This document shows positions 1 to 4,943 of a DNA stretch of 6,408 bases, piece after piece. Made by a program: the position numbers and the translations under genes. Numbering within the stretch: the stretch's first letter is position 1; each line of letters starts with the position of its first letter. The notes under the pieces are model-generated. The model did no database searches. It had not been told where the DNA came from and was given only the letters and a program-made list of their open reading frames with translations. Origin of the DNA: Chloroflexota bacterium (lineage in GTDB: Bacteria > Chloroflexota > Dehalococcoidia > Plut-88900); NCBI GenBank assembly GCA_022566235.1, contig JADFJI010000140.1, forward strand, positions 1-6,408, written 5' to 3'.

Positions 1-2
1 AT

Positions 3-54
3 CGTTAGCGTCAGCCACAAGGCCCAAAGTTCCTCCCAGAACCCGACACAACAG
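3..54. repeat. 52-bp direct repeat, copy 1 (ndk leader)
   Basis: This copy aligns without gaps to 167-218, offset 164 bp, with 42 of 52 positions identical by hand alignment. The first 14 bases (CGTTAGCGTCAGCC) and the last 9 (ACACAACAG) are exact matches and the middle has diverged. It is too short for a coding domain and no reading frame of known type runs through it. Between the copies lies a GC-rich spacer with a small stem, AGGCCC/GGGCCT at 127-132 and 141-146. The function is unknown; a regulatory duplication in the ndk leader or a decayed mobile repeat are both possible. Confidence 0.7.
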
Positions 55-166
55 CCAGCAAGCCCCTGTGGTAAATTAGAAAGCAACACCGCCCATCATT
101 CCAGGATGCAAGCCCGGGGTGTTAGGAGGCCCCACCCCCTGGGCCTGAGGGCGGGAGGGAAACAAG

Positions 167-218
167 CGTTAGCGTCAGCCAAAAGCCCCAAGTCAGCTCC
201 CATGACCCAACACAACAG
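167..218. repeat. 52-bp direct repeat, copy 2 (ndk leader)
   Basis: This is the second copy of the repeat at 3-54, ending 32 bp before the ndk start codon. Its edges are the most conserved parts: the first 14 bases are identical to copy 1, as are the final CACAACAG and the base before it. Conserved ends with a variable middle could reflect a protein-binding site or simply the remains of a tandem duplication. No third copy is visible in the window. Confidence 0.7.
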
Positions 219-250
219 ATATCTAAAATCCTAAAGGAGATAAAAGCGCC

Positions 251-712
251 ATGGAACGAACCCTTGTACTCCTGAAGCCCGATGCTGTCCAACGGGGCCT
301 CTCGGGCCAGGTCATAGCCCGCATAGAGGCCAGGGGCCTTAAGATAGTGGGGATGAAGATGCTCCGGATGGACAGGGACCTGTGCGGCAAGCACTACGCC
401 ATCCACGAAGGAAAGCCGTTCTTCCAGGGCCTGGTCCAGTTCATAACCTCAAGCCCAATAGTAGCCATCGTTTTCGAAGGGCTGAACGCGGTCGAGGTGG
501 TCCGAAGCACCATGGGCGCCACCGACCCTGCCAAGGCACAGCCGGGGACGATCCGAGGAGACCTCGGCCTGGACATAGGCCGCAACCTGGTCCACGGGTC
601 CGATTCCCGGGAGAACGCAGAAAAGGAGATCTCCATCTTTTGCTCTGATGAGGAGCTGTTCTCCTACGAACGCAGCCTGGACCCCTGGATCACAGAAACG
701 AAAGAGAATTAG
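251..712 (+). CDS. ndk: Nucleoside diphosphate kinase
   Basis: The enzyme transfers the gamma phosphate of ATP to nucleoside diphosphates through a phosphohistidine, balancing cytoplasmic NTP and dNTP pools. The 153-residue product has the family's usual length and fold signature throughout. It opens with the ERTLVLLKPDAV strand containing K9. The GATDPAKAQPGTIRGD segment lies at about 89-104, and the NLVHGSDS motif carries the catalytic His115. Other nucleotide-binding positions expected for the family are visible: Y49, F57, R85, T91, R102 and N112. The ATG start is set by a strong Shine-Dalgarno sequence (AAAGGAGAT, 233-241) at good spacing. The extension after the EELFSYERSLDPWI region is short and polar. 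The gene stands alone on this strand; the next gene, rsfS, faces it tail to tail. No damage is seen. Confidence 0.97.
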   Translation: MERTLVLLKPDAVQRGLSGQVIARIEARGLKIVGMKMLRMDRDLCGKHYAIHEGKPFFQGLVQFITSSPIVAIVFEGLNAVEVVRSTMGATDPAKAQPGTIRGDLGLDIGRNLVHGSDSRENAEKEISIFCSDEELFSYERSLDPWITETKEN

Positions 713-825
713 CTCGCCAAATGTGGGAGTTCCTTACTGTCACCCTGGGTCTTTCACATATGGGAAGGATGGGGTGTCGATACACACTAAAGGCAGGTTC
801 AAAACTCTAGTTGAGGGTGTCCAAA

Positions 826-843
826 GTCCCGAGCCTTCGGGAC
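826..843 (+). terminator. Hairpin after ndk (element C type), possible terminator
   Basis: A perfect 7-bp stem, GTCCCGA/TCGGGAC, closes a 4-base loop (GCCT). It is followed by CAGGTTTATTTATT, which is T-rich but not a clean T run. As the first strong hairpin downstream of ndk it could end that transcript. The same stem arms recur at 1452-1468 and 4310-4326, so it equally belongs to a dispersed repeat family, and the terminator role is inferred. Confidence 0.4.
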
Positions 844-857
844 CAGGTTTATTTATT

Positions 858-908
858 CCCCCTCTCCCTTCCAAGCATGCCCTGAGCTTGTCGAAGGAGG
901 AGAGGGGG
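858..908. repeat. Element B hairpin enclosing an element A copy
   Basis: The left arm CCCCCTCTCC (858-867) pairs perfectly with GGAGAGGGGG (899-908). The loop holds one element A copy, GCCCTGAGCTTGTCGAAGG (880-898). The same design recurs at 1492-1541 and, without an A copy in the loop, at 3064-3097. It lies between two convergent genes, where such structures can stabilise or end transcripts from both sides. No transposase is present, so if it moves it needs help from elsewhere. Confidence 0.6.
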
Positions 909-920
909 GCACAGAGCCTA

Positions 921-962
921 TCCTGCCTGTCCTGAACTCCGTCGAAGGGAGCTCGCCGAAGG
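921..962. repeat. Element A copy plus half copy
   Basis: TCCTGCCTGTCCTGA (921-935) is followed by ACTCCGTCGAAGG (936-948), giving the A-element pattern CCTGTCCTGA..TCGAAGG. GAGCTCGCCGAAGG (949-962) then resembles a second right half. The 15-base start is identical to 4291-4305 in the yraN-thioesterase spacer. The arms are weakly complementary (CCT/AGG, TCGA), as in small palindromic repeats. Confidence 0.6.
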
Positions 963-983
963 AGAGTAAGGAATTCCAATTAA

Positions 984-1388
984 TTACTGAATCCGGACTA
1001 CCGTAGTGGCCCTTTCCCACAGCTCGTCCAGCTTGTAGTAGTCCCGCTCCTCCGGCGAGAAGATGTGGACCACCACGTCGCCGTAGTCCAGGAGCACCCA
1101 CCCCGAGGCGCTGGTCCCTTCCCTGTGCAGCATATGGACGCCGTCGTCTCTGAGCCCCGTCTCGATCTCATGGCGCAGGGCCTCCGTGTGCCGGGCGGTA
1201 AGAGAGCTCATTATCACGAAATAGTCGGCGAAACCACATACCTTCCGCACATCCAGCAGAAGAATATCGGAGGCCTGCCTGTCCGAGGCTATCTCCGTTA
1301 TCTTCCTAGCTTGTTCTGCCGTCTCCAGCCCTAGACCCTCCCAGGATGTCTCCATCCCCAATTGTATCACCGGAGCATCGCTGGTCAA
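984..1388 (-). CDS. rsfS: Ribosomal silencing factor RsfS
   Basis: RsfS (DUF143/Iojap family) binds large-subunit protein uL14 and blocks joining of the ribosomal subunits, lowering translation in starvation or stationary phase. The 134-residue product shows the family core: an N-terminal helix (about 22-36), DILLLDVRKVCGFADYFVIMSS (41-62), EGTSASGWVLLDYGDVVVHIF (90-110) and RDYYKLDELW (115-124). The start used is TTG at 1386-1388, with AAGGG about 7 bases upstream. An in-frame ATG at 1353-1355 would give 123 residues, closer to typical family length but with a poorer ribosome binding site, so the start is undecided. An in-frame TAA at 1413-1415 limits extension. The gene is opposite to all its neighbours, is flanked by repeat clusters on both sides, and lacks its frequent partner nadD directly upstream, which suggests a local rearrangement. 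Confidence 0.95.
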   Translation of the reverse strand: MTSDAPVIQLGMETSWEGLGLETAEQARKITEIASDRQASDILLLDVRKVCGFADYFVIMSSLTARHTEALRHEIETGLRDDGVHMLHREGTSASGWVLLDYGDVVVHIFSPEERDYYKLDELWERATTVVRIQ

Positions 1389-1450
1389 CGATAGCCCTTG
1401 CCCCGAGGCCGTTTAATAAGCTCCTTCAAGTTGGAAGTGCCCCGATGCCG

Positions 1451-1469
1451 AGTCCCGAGTATCGGGACA
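1451..1469 (-). repeat. Element C hairpin, inverted copy of 4309-4327
   Basis: The reverse complement of these 19 bases, TGTCCCGATACTCGGGACT, is identical to 4309-4327. The core is a perfect 7-bp stem GTCCCGA/TCGGGAC with a 3-base loop. It is followed at 1470-1478 by AGTCGGGAC, a further right half. The exact match over 19 bases between two spacers almost 3 kb apart shows a dispersed repeat, not a chance palindrome. Confidence 0.7.
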
Positions 1470-1491
1470 AGTCGGGACCAACCCTAATTTA

Positions 1492-1571
1492 TCCCCCTTT
1501 CCTGGCCAGGCCTGTCCTGAGTCTATCGAAGGGAAGGGGGACAGGGGGCCTGTCCTGAGTCCCATCGAAGG
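1492..1571. repeat. Element B hairpin with element A inside, followed by a second A
   Basis: The left arm TCCCCCTTTCC (1492-1502) pairs with GGGAAGGGGGA (1531-1541) over 11 bp with one G-T wobble. Inside lie the palindrome CCTGGCCAGG (1501-1510) and an element A copy (1511-1532: CCTGTCCTGAG, then TCTATCGAAGG). A second A copy follows at 1549-1571, ending CCCATCGAAGG. The CCTGGCCAGG palindrome is shared with 3072-3081. The octamer GGTCGAAA just downstream (1575-1582) recurs at 3099-3106 and 4382-4389. Confidence 0.65.
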
Positions 1572-1611
1572 AATGGTCGAAACTGTTATTAAACATTCTC
1601 CACTCACTAAT

Positions 1612-1640
1612 TGCCTGTTCCCAGGTCGCCGTGATATGCT
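1612..1640 (+). promoter_or_regulatory. Candidate sigma70-type promoter of mnmA
   Basis: TTGCCT (1612-1617) and TATGCT (1635-1640) are separated by 17 bp. The bases TGA immediately before the -10 give an extended -10 (TGn). The expected start is near 1647, leaving a leader of about 24 bases that includes the ribosome binding site AGGAAAT (1659-1665). Each hexamer matches consensus at 4 of 6 positions, so the call rests on spacing, the extended -10 and location. Confidence 0.4.
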
Positions 1641-1670
1641 CGGAGAGAACCGAAACCCAGGAAATCTTCA

Positions 1671-2807
1671 ATGCCAAAGCCCCGAGTAGTAGTCGCCATG
1701 AGCGGGGGTGTCGACTCCGCCGTGACCGCCTACCTTCTAACACAACAGGAATACGACGTGGTGGGCATCACCATGCGCCTCTCCCCACCTCAGGCCCCGG
1801 GCTATGCCCGGCAGAACAAGAGGTGCTGCACCGCCGAGGACACCGACGACGCCCGCCGGGTTTGCCGCATCCTCGGCATACCTCACTATGTGATGAACTT
1901 CGAAAAAGAGTTCCACACCCACGTCATCAAGTATTTTCTGGACGAGTATCGCAGAGGGCGGACCCCCAACCCCTGCCTGGCCTGCAACGACAAGGTCAAG
2001 TTCCAGTTCCTGATGAACAAGACCCGGGCCCTTGGCGCGTATAAGCTGGCCACTGGGCACTACGCTCGCATAGACCGGGTGGGGGAGAGGTATCGCCTGC
2101 TGAAGAGCCGGGACTCCACCAAAGACCAGAGCTACGTGCTGTTTGGCCTGGGGCAGAAGGAGCTAAGCCAGCTCCTCTTCCCGGTGGGCGAGTACCCCAA
2201 GTCGGGCATCAGAGATATCGCCAGAAGGCTCAGCCTGCCCGTCGCGGACAAGCCCGATAGCCAGGACATCTGCTTCATCCCCGACGGCGATTACCGGGGG
2301 TTCGTCAGCAAGCACGTCCAGTCCCGCCCTGGCGCCATCGTGGACATGAGCGGCCACAGGATAGGAGAGCACCCGGGGATCGAGGCCTTCACCATAGGCC
2401 AGCGCAAGGGCCTCGGGGCCGGCTCCGGCACCCCGCGCTATGTGACGAGGATCGATCCAGAGGAGAATTTGGTGGTCGTGGGACACGAGTCTGACCTGTA
2501 CAGCGCCGGCCTGAGGGCTTCCGGCGTTCGATACACCTCCGACACCCCTCCCCTAGCTCCGCTGCAGATCACCGTCAAGATACGGCACCGCGCGCCCGAG
2601 GTCGAGGCGATGCTTGTCCCCCAGGGCCAGGAAGCCAGGGTCTGGTTCCACCAGCCTCAGAGGGCCGTAGCCCCTGGGCAAGCGGTGGTCTTCTACCAGG
2701 GGGAAGAGGTGCTGGGCGGCGGCATCATCGAGGAGCCCCTTCCAGGACCCGCGGATCATTCCGACCAGCAGGCCCCAGAAAGCGCGCATTCCACAGTTTC
2801 GGTGTGA
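1671..2807 (+). CDS. mnmA: tRNA 2-thiouridylase MnmA
   Basis: MnmA adenylates U34 of tRNAs for Glu, Gln and Lys, then inserts sulfur to make 2-thiouridine, taking sulfur from a persulfide donor such as a cysteine desulfurase or relay protein. The protein has an N-terminal PP-loop ATP pyrophosphatase motif SGGVDS (11-16). It also has the CCTAEDTDDARRVCRILGIPHY region (52-73), PNPCLACN (99-106) with the catalytic Cys102, and the ATGHYAR segment (127-133). The second reactive cysteine is Cys201 in DSQDICFIPDGDY. The central TIGQRKGLG (241-249) and the C-terminal beta-barrel to GGGIIEEP follow as in the family. The length of 378 is slightly long because of a polar tail of about 20 residues after position 357, rich in S, H, Q and A. 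The ATG start has AGGAAAT six bases upstream. No partner gene for sulfur delivery lies in the window. Confidence 0.97.
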   Translation: MPKPRVVVAMSGGVDSAVTAYLLTQQEYDVVGITMRLSPPQAPGYARQNKRCCTAEDTDDARRVCRILGIPHYVMNFEKEFHTHVIKYFLDEYRRGRTPNPCLACNDKVKFQFLMNKTRALGAYKLATGHYARIDRVGERYRLLKSRDSTKDQSYVLFGLGQKELSQLLFPVGEYPKSGIRDIARRLSLPVADKPDSQDICFIPDGDYRGFVSKHVQSRPGAIVDMSGHRIGEHPGIEAFTIGQRKGLGAGSGTPRYVTRIDPEENLVVVGHESDLYSAGLRASGVRYTSDTPPLAPLQITVKIRHRAPEVEAMLVPQGQEARVWFHQPQRAVAPGQAVVFYQGEEVLGGGIIEEPLPGPADHSDQQAPESAHSTVSV

Positions 2808-2848
2808 CGGGGCCTGCGCCCCGGGGCTCCTCACGGGCAGGTCTATAA

Positions 2849-3139
2849 GTGAAGAACCGCCGCAGCCACATCAGCGCAAAAAGAGCGTTCTTCATCCTGT
2901 TGTTGGGGGTGCTGGCCATTCTTGACGTGCTGGGAAGCATCTTATTCCCTATCCTTGGAAAGGCCACCGTGAACAGGCCACTAGAGGTTGATGAAAAAGG
3001 GGTGTGCAGAGGGGCGCAGCCCCTTTGCTGGCAGTCTGAGGGTATCCCTCAGATACAATCTATTCCCCCTTCCTGGCCAGGAAGAGGGAAAGGGGGATGG
3101 TCGAAAGGGTTTTTCAGTACCCTGCTAGAGGTGAATTAG
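2849..3139 (+). CDS. Hypothetical small single-pass membrane protein (doubtful)
   Basis: I do not recognise this frame. It starts at GTG directly after an in-frame TAA, with only a weak AGG-type ribosome binding site (2839-2841). The product of 96 residues begins with a basic stretch (KNRRSHISAKR), then one hydrophobic segment at about 13-37 (AFFILLLGVLAILDVLGSIL and on), consistent with an N-in membrane anchor or signal anchor. From about residue 51 the frame runs through the stem-loop repeat block at 3006-3106. That half is therefore probably not ancestral protein: either the repeat replaced the original 3' end or the ORF is chance. It ends one base before the rnhB start codon, and its last codons contain the rnhB ribosome binding site. 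Confidence 0.3.
   Translation: MKNRRSHISAKRAFFILLLGVLAILDVLGSILFPILGKATVNRPLEVDEKGVCRGAQPLCWQSEGIPQIQSIPPSWPGRGKGGWSKGFFSTLLEVN
3006..3106. repeat. Block of three consecutive stem-loops (includes element B)
   Basis: Stem 1 is GCAGAGGGGC/GCCCCTTTGC (3006-3028), 10 bp with one G-T pair and loop GCA. Stem 2 is TCTGAGGG/CCCTCAGA (3035-3053), perfect with loop TAT. Stem 3 is the B element: TCCCCCTT (3064-3071) pairing with AAGGGGGA (3090-3097), around the 14-base palindrome TTCCTGGCCAGGAA (3070-3083). The shared octamer GGTCGAAA follows at 3099-3106. Three well-formed hairpins in 100 bases look like a structured, repeat-derived unit. It lies between mnmA and rnhB and could end or protect the mnmA transcript, but no T run follows stems 1 or 2. 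TTTTT at 3110-3114 lies 12 bases past stem 3. Confidence 0.65.
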
Positions 3140-3140
3140 C

Positions 3141-3776
3141 GTGTCGCCCTCATGGAATTGGGACAGAGCGCTGCTGTCCCGAGGTCACAGGTTCCTGGCC
3201 GGGGTGGACGAGGTGGGGCGCGGGCCCCTGGCCGGGCCCGTCATGGCCGGGGCGGTCATACTACCCATCGGCCTGAACTCCACGTGGATTGCCGAGGTCA
3301 ACGATAGCAAACTGCTTTCGCCCCGGGTCAGGCGCACCCTATCGGACAGGATCTGGGAAGAGGCTCTGGCCGTCGGCATCGGCTCCGCTTCGACGGATGA
3401 GATAGACCGGGTTGGCATAGTGCCCGCCACCCGCCTGGCCATGGGCAGGGCGATACGGAGGCTGAAGGTGTCGCCGGACTGTCTCCTGATCGATGCCATG
3501 AGGCTCCCTGAAGTCGCCCTGCCTCAGGAGTCGATAATAAGAGGAGACAGCATATCCATCTCCATCGCTGCGGCTTCTATCGTAGCCAAGGTGGCCCGAG
3601 ACCGGCTTATGGTGAAGATGGACTCTCGATACCCGGGCTTCGGTTTCCAGAGAAACAAAGGGTACGGCACCCCCGAGCACCTGAAGGCCCTGGGACGTCT
3701 GGGTCCCTGCCCCATCCACCGCCTGACCTTCGCCCCGGTCTCCGCCTGCCGGGCTGGCTTACCGCCGCTCTCTTGA
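3141..3776 (+). CDS. rnhB: Ribonuclease HII
   Basis: RNase HII cuts RNA strands in RNA-DNA hybrids and single ribonucleotides embedded in DNA, starting ribonucleotide excision repair. The 211-residue protein has the type 2 RNase H motifs in order: GVDEVGRGPLAGP (21-33) with metal ligands Asp23 and Glu24, NDSKLLSP (54-61), LLIDAM (115-120) with Asp118, GDSISISIAAASIVAKVARD (135-154) and YPGFGFQRNKGYGTPEH (164-180). Asp136 is the likely fourth metal ligand. Tyr175 in the NKGYGT motif probably recognises the ribonucleotide-DNA junction. GTG is the start: an in-frame TGA lies just upstream (3132-3134) and GAGGTGA (3128-3134) is well placed. The yraN gene follows after 75 bp, a common pairing in bacteria. 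Confidence 0.97.
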   Translation: MSPSWNWDRALLSRGHRFLAGVDEVGRGPLAGPVMAGAVILPIGLNSTWIAEVNDSKLLSPRVRRTLSDRIWEEALAVGIGSASTDEIDRVGIVPATRLAMGRAIRRLKVSPDCLLIDAMRLPEVALPQESIIRGDSISISIAAASIVAKVARDRLMVKMDSRYPGFGFQRNKGYGTPEHLKALGRLGPCPIHRLTFAPVSACRAGLPPLS

Positions 3777-3851
3777 TACATACTCGACTGCGCCCGGCCT
3801 CTGACATACAGGATTCCGATTTCCCGGTAACCCGGTACACCAATAGAGATC

Positions 3852-4232
3852 ATGCCAACCCAGCGAAAGAGATTCGGAGATATGGGCGAGGCCCTGGCCC
3901 GCAGGCACCTGGCCCGGCAGGGCTACTCCATCATCGAGTCCAACTACCGTTCCCCTTACGGCGAGATAGACATCGTGGCCAGGGAAGGCGAGTGCCTGGT
4001 CTTCGTAGAGGTCAAGAGCCGCAGTAACCGGGCCTACGGCTCCCCGGCGGAGGCCATCACCCGGGCCAAGAAGCAAAAACTGGTCGAATCGGCCCAGGAC
4101 TATATTCAGTCCCATCCCGGCCTTCCCCAGATGTGGCGCATAGACGTCGTCTTAGTCGAGATCCAAAGGCCCGGGGACCCGCCCCGAATCGAGCTTATCC
4201 GTAATGCCGTCTCAGAGCCAGACCCGATCTGA
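3852..4232 (+). CDS. yraN: YraN/UPF0102 family nuclease-fold protein
   Basis: UPF0102 proteins have a Holliday-junction-resolvase-like restriction endonuclease fold; their cellular job is not well established. The 126-residue product is the usual size and has the family pattern: GDMGEALARRHL (9-20) with Glu13, GYSIIESNYRSPYGEIDIVARE (24-45) with Asp40, and LVFVEVKSRS (49-58). Glu53 and Lys55 there form a PD-(D/E)XK-like site with Asp40. AYGSPAEAITRAKKQKL (61-77) and RIDVVLVEI (96-104) complete it. All expected acidic and lysine positions are present, so it is probably active if the family is. The ATG start has only a weak AGAG ribosome binding site. The 75-bp gap after rnhB has no clear promoter, so the pair is probably cotranscribed. 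It contains a tandem CCCGGTA heptamer (3823-3829 and 3831-3837). Confidence 0.93.
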   Translation: MPTQRKRFGDMGEALARRHLARQGYSIIESNYRSPYGEIDIVAREGECLVFVEVKSRSNRAYGSPAEAITRAKKQKLVESAQDYIQSHPGLPQMWRIDVVLVEIQRPGDPPRIELIRNAVSEPDPI

Positions 4233-4290
4233 TCAATCGTCCAGGCCTCGATTTTCCCAGGTGTCGTCGGAGGACTACCGATTCTCCTCG

Positions 4291-4335
4291 TCCTGCCTGT
4301 CCTGAGCCTGTCCCGATACTCGGGACTTGTCGAAG
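4291..4335 (+). repeat. Element A split by an element C hairpin
   Basis: CCTGTCCTGAGC (4296-4307) and TTGTCGAAG (4327-4335) are the two halves of element A. Between them lies the C hairpin GTCCCGA-TAC-TCGGGAC (4310-4326). Compare the uninterrupted A copy at 880-898, which reads CCTGAGCTTGTCGAAGG across the same point. The preceding 15 bases, TCCTGCCTGTCCTGA, match 921-935 exactly. This is direct evidence of one repeat nested within another. Confidence 0.7.
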
Positions 4336-4394
4336 TGTTCCCTTGAAGAGAACCTGCTGTATGTCCGCGTCAGGCGGAAAGGGTCGAAATCGGA

Positions 4395-4423
4395 TAGACA
4401 CGTCAACAACTGCATCATATCAT
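4395..4423 (+). promoter_or_regulatory. Candidate sigma70-type promoter of thioesterase-MFS unit
   Basis: TAGACA (4395-4400) and TATCAT (4418-4423) are separated by exactly 17 bp, and each matches consensus at 5 of 6 positions. Transcription would start near 4430, giving a leader of about 100 bases before the GTG at 4534. This is the best promoter-like sequence in the window. It lies directly after the repeat block, so repeat-derived hairpins are outside the transcript. Confidence 0.5.
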
Positions 4424-4533
4424 CTCTAAAAGGCGCAGTTCTCAAAAGGGGAAGAGAGACCAACACTGCGGCTGTCTGCCGTCCAGTAGCGATGAATTCG
4501 ATCCTCAGACTTGAGAGACAAAGGTGGTTTTAG

Positions 4534-4935
4534 GTGCCAAGGGTTACCGAGTTTGATATCTTCGTTCGCTCCACCGATATGGATGCGGATCTGGTTGTAA
4601 ACAACGCAGTCTACTTCATGTACTTCGAGCAGGGCAGGCTGGAGCACATGCTGAATACCGGCATCCTCCAGGAAGGGGATGACTCACGCACGTTCACGCT
4701 CGCGGAGACGTCATGTAAATTCTTGGCCCCCGCCTACCATAGAGATGTCCTCACCGTCAGAACCAGGACCACAGAAGTGAGGAACCGTAGCTTCATCTTC
4801 GGTTATGAGCTAATCAATAAGAAAAAGGGCAACATGATAGCTGAAGGCAGTTCAGCACAAGTCTGGTTGGACGCCGAGGGGCGTCCAACCCTCTTGCCTC
4901 CCGACATCCGCAGGGTCCTGGAAGAATCGCTATAA
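4534..4935 (+). CDS. Hotdog-fold acyl-CoA thioesterase (4HBT/YbgC-like)
   Basis: The 133-residue size and N-terminal signature fit the 4-hydroxybenzoyl-CoA thioesterase/YbgC group, which hydrolyses acyl-CoA (or acyl-ACP) thioesters in the cytoplasm. Residues 12-37 read like the family's active-site strand and helix: RSTDMDADLVVNNAVYFMYF followed by EQGRLE. Asp17 is in the place of the catalytic aspartate of 4-hydroxybenzoyl-CoA thioesterase. The usual Gly-His before VNN is replaced by Leu20-Val21, an uncommon variant. The CKFLAPAYHRDVLTVRTRTTEV stretch (61-82) and SFIFGYEL (86-93) give the remaining hotdog strands. The GTG start follows AAAGGTGG (4520-4527) at proper spacing, and an in-frame TAG lies directly upstream. 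The substrate cannot be told. The MFS gene begins 8 bp later, so the two are probably cotranscribed. Confidence 0.85.
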   Translation: MPRVTEFDIFVRSTDMDADLVVNNAVYFMYFEQGRLEHMLNTGILQEGDDSRTFTLAETSCKFLAPAYHRDVLTVRTRTTEVRNRSFIFGYELINKKKGNMIAEGSSAQVWLDAEGRPTLLPPDIRRVLEESL

Positions 4936-4936
4936 T
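4931..4936 (+). promoter_or_regulatory. Consensus -10 box just before the MFS start codon
   Basis: TATAAT is a perfect -10 hexamer overlapping the thioesterase stop codon. Its last base is 7 bases before the A of the MFS ATG, so a transcript from it would begin at or next to the start codon and be leaderless. No -35 match is found at 16-18 bp spacing (CCGCAG at 17). The MFS gene has no clear Shine-Dalgarno sequence, which fits either a leaderless mRNA or translational coupling. Confidence 0.35.
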
Positions 4937-4943
4937 TTTTGCG

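Larger units (their letters stand above)
713..983. other. Repeat-rich spacer between ndk and rsfS 3' ends
   Basis: This 271-bp stretch separates the convergent ndk and rsfS genes and has no credible gene. The first ~110 bases show no recognisable feature. From 826 on it is a string of palindromic repeats, listed separately. An imperfect inverted repeat, TTCCTTACTGTC at 730-741 and its complement at 962-973 (11 of 12 positions), brackets most of the spacer. The octamer AGCTCGCC occurs at both 711-718 and 950-957. Reading frames crossing here, with translations such as LSLSKE, come from the repeats and are not genes. Confidence 0.6.
1389..1670. other. Divergent spacer between rsfS and mnmA
   Basis: This 282-bp region should contain the promoters of both rsfS (leftward) and mnmA (rightward). 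About half of it (1451-1571) is nested repeats of types C, B and A. A plausible mnmA promoter is seen at 1612-1640. For rsfS only a weak minus-strand -10-like TTTAAT (1593-1588) without a -35 is visible. No credible gene lies here; frames translating as PVLSLSKG or similar are repeat artefacts. Confidence 0.6.
4233..4533. other. Spacer between yraN and thioesterase
   Basis: No credible gene is present in these 301 bp. In order it holds a weak 5-bp stem (AATCG/CGATT, 4235-4253), the nested A/C repeat at 4291-4335, a small hairpin TCCGC/GCGGA (4364-4378, loop GTCAG) and the shared octamer GGTCGAAA (4382-4389). The candidate promoter at 4395-4423 and the thioesterase ribosome binding site AAAGGTGG (4520-4527) follow. 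The roughly 100 bases between promoter and start codon show no recognisable riboswitch or attenuator. Confidence 0.6.

Noticed and set aside
201..229. Possible ndk promoter, ATGACC with TAAAAT
   Set aside because: The predicted start would fall near 236, inside the Shine-Dalgarno sequence, which would remove the strong ribosome binding site from the mRNA. The -35 match is also poor.
1386..1430. Minus-strand frame ending LKELIKRPRGKGYR with its TGA overlapping the rsfS TTG, suggesting an upstream coupled gene such as nadD
   Set aside because: The frame is open for only about 32 codons back to a TAG, lies largely in element C repeat sequence, and does not resemble the NadD C-terminus. It is probably chance.
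826..1571. CRISPR-like array of short repeats
   Set aside because: The repeats differ in sequence and spacing, are nested in one another, and occur in separate spacers without unique spacer units or cas genes.
1631..2044. Plus-strand frame overlapping the mnmA start region
   Set aside because: It reads mnmA in a shifted frame and gives an Arg/Pro/His-rich sequence; mnmA in this span has clear PP-loop motifs.
2809..2822. GGGGC/GCCCC hairpin directly after mnmA as terminator
   Set aside because: The 5-bp stem is not followed by a T run, and the region is GC-rich enough for such stems to arise by chance.
4235..4255. AATCG/CGATT hairpin with a short T run as yraN terminator
   Set aside because: The stem is only 5 bp with a 9-base loop and just two further T residues after the arm; too weak to call.
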